This document shows, piece after piece, positions 34,403 to 35,890 of a stretch of 35,890 nucleotides of DNA. The DNA comes from Balneolales bacterium (GTDB taxonomy: Bacteria > Bacteroidota > Rhodothermia > Balneolales > Natronogracilivirgulaceae): the NCBI GenBank assembly GCA_007120385.1, contig SKNT01000125.1, positions 1 to 35,890 on the forward strand, given 5' to 3'. Under the pieces are notes generated by a model that was given only the letters and a program-made list of their open reading frames with translations, did no database searches and was not told the origin of the DNA. Position numbers and translations under genes: made by a program. How positions within the stretch are numbered: position 1 is the first letter of the stretch; each line of letters opens with the position of its first letter.

Positions 34403-35788
34403 ATGGATACCAATTTACAAATATGCACGATCAAAAACATCACCTGGCTCACAGCATGGGTCAAGCAATTTTGTCCGGGCAAGACGCTTCGTCAAGCCGG
34501 AATAAAAAAGCGATCCGGCGTTACGGTGGATTGGCTCTTGCAACTGCTCCTTGTTTTGCCTTTTATCGACCTGCGTGTCTATCAACTTCACGGCTCAGAT
34601 AATGAACTGCCTCATCGAAGTACCTTTTATGATTTTCTGGCGCAAACATCCTACAACTGGAGGACCCTGGTCATGATGGCCACCCTGCGCCTTATCGAAG
34701 AATTAGAACCGCTGACCTGCCGGTCACAGGATCGGGTTATCATTGTCGACGACAGTCCCTATAAACGTGATCGCAGTAAGAAAGTGGAATACCTGGGCCG
34801 GCATTTCGATCATAGCAGCCATACATATTATCGTGGTTATCGTATGCTGACCATTGCATGGAGTGATGGACACAGCCTGGTGCCTGTAGACTTTGAATTG
34901 CTCAGTAATGGGGATGCCCACAAACGTTTGGGAGATCAACCCAACGTGGATCTGAGAACTCATTTGGGGAAACGGTGTTTGGCGGCTATTAGCAAAGCTA
35001 CCGACCAGACACTGAATATGCTGGATCGAGCATTAAAGGCCGGAATTACGGCGGACTATCTGGTCTTCGACAGCTGGTTTGCCCATGCCGGCCTGTTGCA
35101 CAAACTTAGCCGGCACCTGCCGGTGGTTTGTATGTTGAAGAACTCCGGCAAAATCAGTTTTCGTCATGGCAAGCGTATCTATCAGCTCAAGGGTCTGTAT
35201 GAGAAGGTTCAAAGTCGTAAGCGTCAAAAAAAATCAAATGAGCACCAAATTATCGGTTCGATCCTCGTGGATATGCTCAGCGGGCCCAGGGTGCGTATCG
35301 TATTCATGTGTGACAGACGTAACCCTGAGCGATGGTTGGCATTGGCCAGTACAGATATCTCCATCTCACCGGAACGAATCTGCCAAATTTATGCCAAACG
35401 CTGGGCCATAGAGGTCTTTTTCAAACAGGCCAAGCAGCAATTGGGGCTGGCCAGGGAGTTTCAATTGCGAAACTATGCCGGTCTGATTGCTCACACAAGT
35501 ATTGTCTTGCTACGCTATATGATGCTGGAATATTATCGGCGACAGTGCACCGATGAACGGACGATACCGGGGTTATTTTATACCTATGTCCGTGAATTAC
35601 AGATGTTGGGTATTCAGGTATGTATTCAACTGATACTGATAGAAGTTCTGGAACTAATTGCCCGCCAAGGTCAGGGTCAGTTATTGGAGCAAGCGATTGA
35701 TCTGATTGGTACTTTTTATCAGTCTCACCCATGGTTACACGCCTTTTCCTTTGAAAAGGAAAGGGTTACATTGAACTCCGAAAGTTGA
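34403..35788 (+). CDS. DDE transposase, IS4 superfamily
   Basis: 461-residue transposase. The DDE residues are placed as follows: the first Asp in VIIVDDSPYKR (about residues 112-122), the second in LVFDSWFAH (about 220), and the Glu in the signature YAKRWAIEVFFKQAKQQLGL, which fits the IS4-type Y-(2)-R-(3)-E-(6)-K pattern. An N-terminal helical region (about 1-100) probably binds the terminal repeats. The frame is intact, so the element may be active. It ends with TGA inside the right terminal repeat. Its leader hairpin leaves no clear Shine-Dalgarno site exposed. Confidence 0.9.
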   Translation: MDTNLQICTIKNITWLTAWVKQFCPGKTLRQAGIKKRSGVTVDWLLQLLLVLPFIDLRVYQLHGSDNELPHRSTFYDFLAQTSYNWRTLVMMATLRLIEELEPLTCRSQDRVIIVDDSPYKRDRSKKVEYLGRHFDHSSHTYYRGYRMLTIAWSDGHSLVPVDFELLSNGDAHKRLGDQPNVDLRTHLGKRCLAAISKATDQTLNMLDRALKAGITADYLVFDSWFAHAGLLHKLSRHLPVVCMLKNSGKISFRHGKRIYQLKGLYEKVQSRKRQKKSNEHQIIGSILVDMLSGPRVRIVFMCDRRNPERWLALASTDISISPERICQIYAKRWAIEVFFKQAKQQLGLAREFQLRNYAGLIAHTSIVLLRYMMLEYYRRQCTDERTIPGLFYTYVRELQMLGIQVCIQLILIEVLELIARQGQGQLLEQAIDLIGTFYQSHPWLHAFSFEKERVTLNSES

Positions 35789-35790
35789 GT
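35772..35790 (-). repeat. Right terminal inverted repeat of the IS
   Basis: Exact 19-base reverse complement of the left end. It contains the last codons and the stop of the transposase gene. Confidence 0.88.
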
Positions 35791-35890
35791 ATTAACATCA
35801 CTAAAGCATGGGGCATTACAAAAGGAAGCCCGGATGTCGTGATTGCAATATTTGACAGGGGAATTGATTTGGACAGCATAACAGGTGAAT
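35791..35890 (+). pseudogene. 5'-truncated subtilisin-type (S8) peptidase fragment, runs off window
   Basis: The frame from 35791 reads INITKAWGITKGSPDVV and then IAIFDRGIDLDSITGE. This matches the start of an S8 catalytic domain, where the first catalytic Asp normally stands in a DTG or DSG motif; here it is DRG. No signal peptide or propeptide precedes it, because the IS end abuts it directly, and the 38 bases on the other side of the IS do not encode the missing part. It is probably a broken gene, though the rest lies outside the window. A TTG within the right IS repeat at 35785 is in frame. Confidence 0.6.

Larger units (their letters stand above)
34258..35790 (+). mobile_element. Complete IS4-superfamily insertion sequence, 1533 bp
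   Basis: Perfect 19-bp terminal inverted repeats (actcaactttcggagttca at 34258-34276 and its complement at 35772-35790) flank one transposase gene. The element is visibly more AT-rich than the neighbouring genes. I find no direct target duplication: the left flank ends gctgata and the right flank begins attaaca. The transposase stop codon lies inside the right repeat. On the right it touches a subtilase coding fragment without its 5' part, which suggests that insertion was followed by deletion or recombination. Confidence 0.88.

Noticed and set aside
35742-35759. A 7-bp hairpin (ccttttc/gaaaagg) near the IS right end as a terminator
   Set aside because: It lies inside the transposase coding region before its stop, with no T run.
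1-35890. CRISPR arrays, tRNA or rRNA genes, prophage
   Set aside because: Reading the gaps showed no regularly spaced repeats, cloverleaf-like sequences, rRNA motifs or phage genes; the gaps are short and mostly explained by promoters and hairpins.

Overview
This window looks like about 36 kb of chromosome from a free-living, Gram-negative member of the Bacteroidota / Rhodothermota / Balneolota assemblage. A Balneolales- or Rhodothermia-like host fits best, but that is inferred from gene content and not from a phylogenetic marker. The supporting signs are a type III glutamine synthetase, a single-stranded-DNA-binding protein gene followed by a CorC/GldE-type gene, a DUF2795-like acidic protein, the classical menaquinone enzymes MenA, MenC and MenE, an Omp85 outer-membrane protein, Shine-Dalgarno sequences that are mostly weak, and AT-rich candidate -10 elements. 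I saw no rRNA, tRNA, CRISPR array or prophage.

Layout, left to right. The window opens inside gcvP (glycine decarboxylase). A leftward block follows: a GT2 glycosyltransferase, then after a terminator deoC, a catalytically complete aldehyde dehydrogenase, a half-length pseudo-aldehyde dehydrogenase (together resembling a split ALDH16), and a SPOR lipoprotein. Next come a rightward YfcE-type phosphodiesterase and a leftward operon of a cyclic-nucleotide-binding-fold protein, rlmD and a carotenoid desaturase. A small exported protein faces a leftward bamA-like gene and a DUF2795 gene. From about 14.9 to 21.7 kb the genes run rightward: tatA, gatA, an M28 glutaminyl-cyclotransferase-like lipoprotein, prmA, an ECF sigma factor, a membrane protein that looks like a voltage-sensor domain without a pore, and queG. 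A leftward Tat-targeted alkaline phosphatase follows, then rightward htpX, ssb, corC/gldE-like and purB. purB overlaps the end of a leftward menA-menC-menE operon. A type III glutamine synthetase gene is divergent from menA.

The right end holds a complete IS4-superfamily insertion sequence (34258-35790) with perfect 19-bp terminal inverted repeats. It abuts a 5'-truncated subtilisin-type (S8) peptidase fragment that runs off the window.

Most of the window is housekeeping metabolism. The parts most worth following up are the sigma factor next to a poreless voltage-sensor-like protein, the split ALDH16 arrangement beside deoC, the two perfect 18-bp palindromes between menA and the glutamine synthetase gene, the long hairpin that fills the transposase leader, and the IS junction with no visible target duplication.
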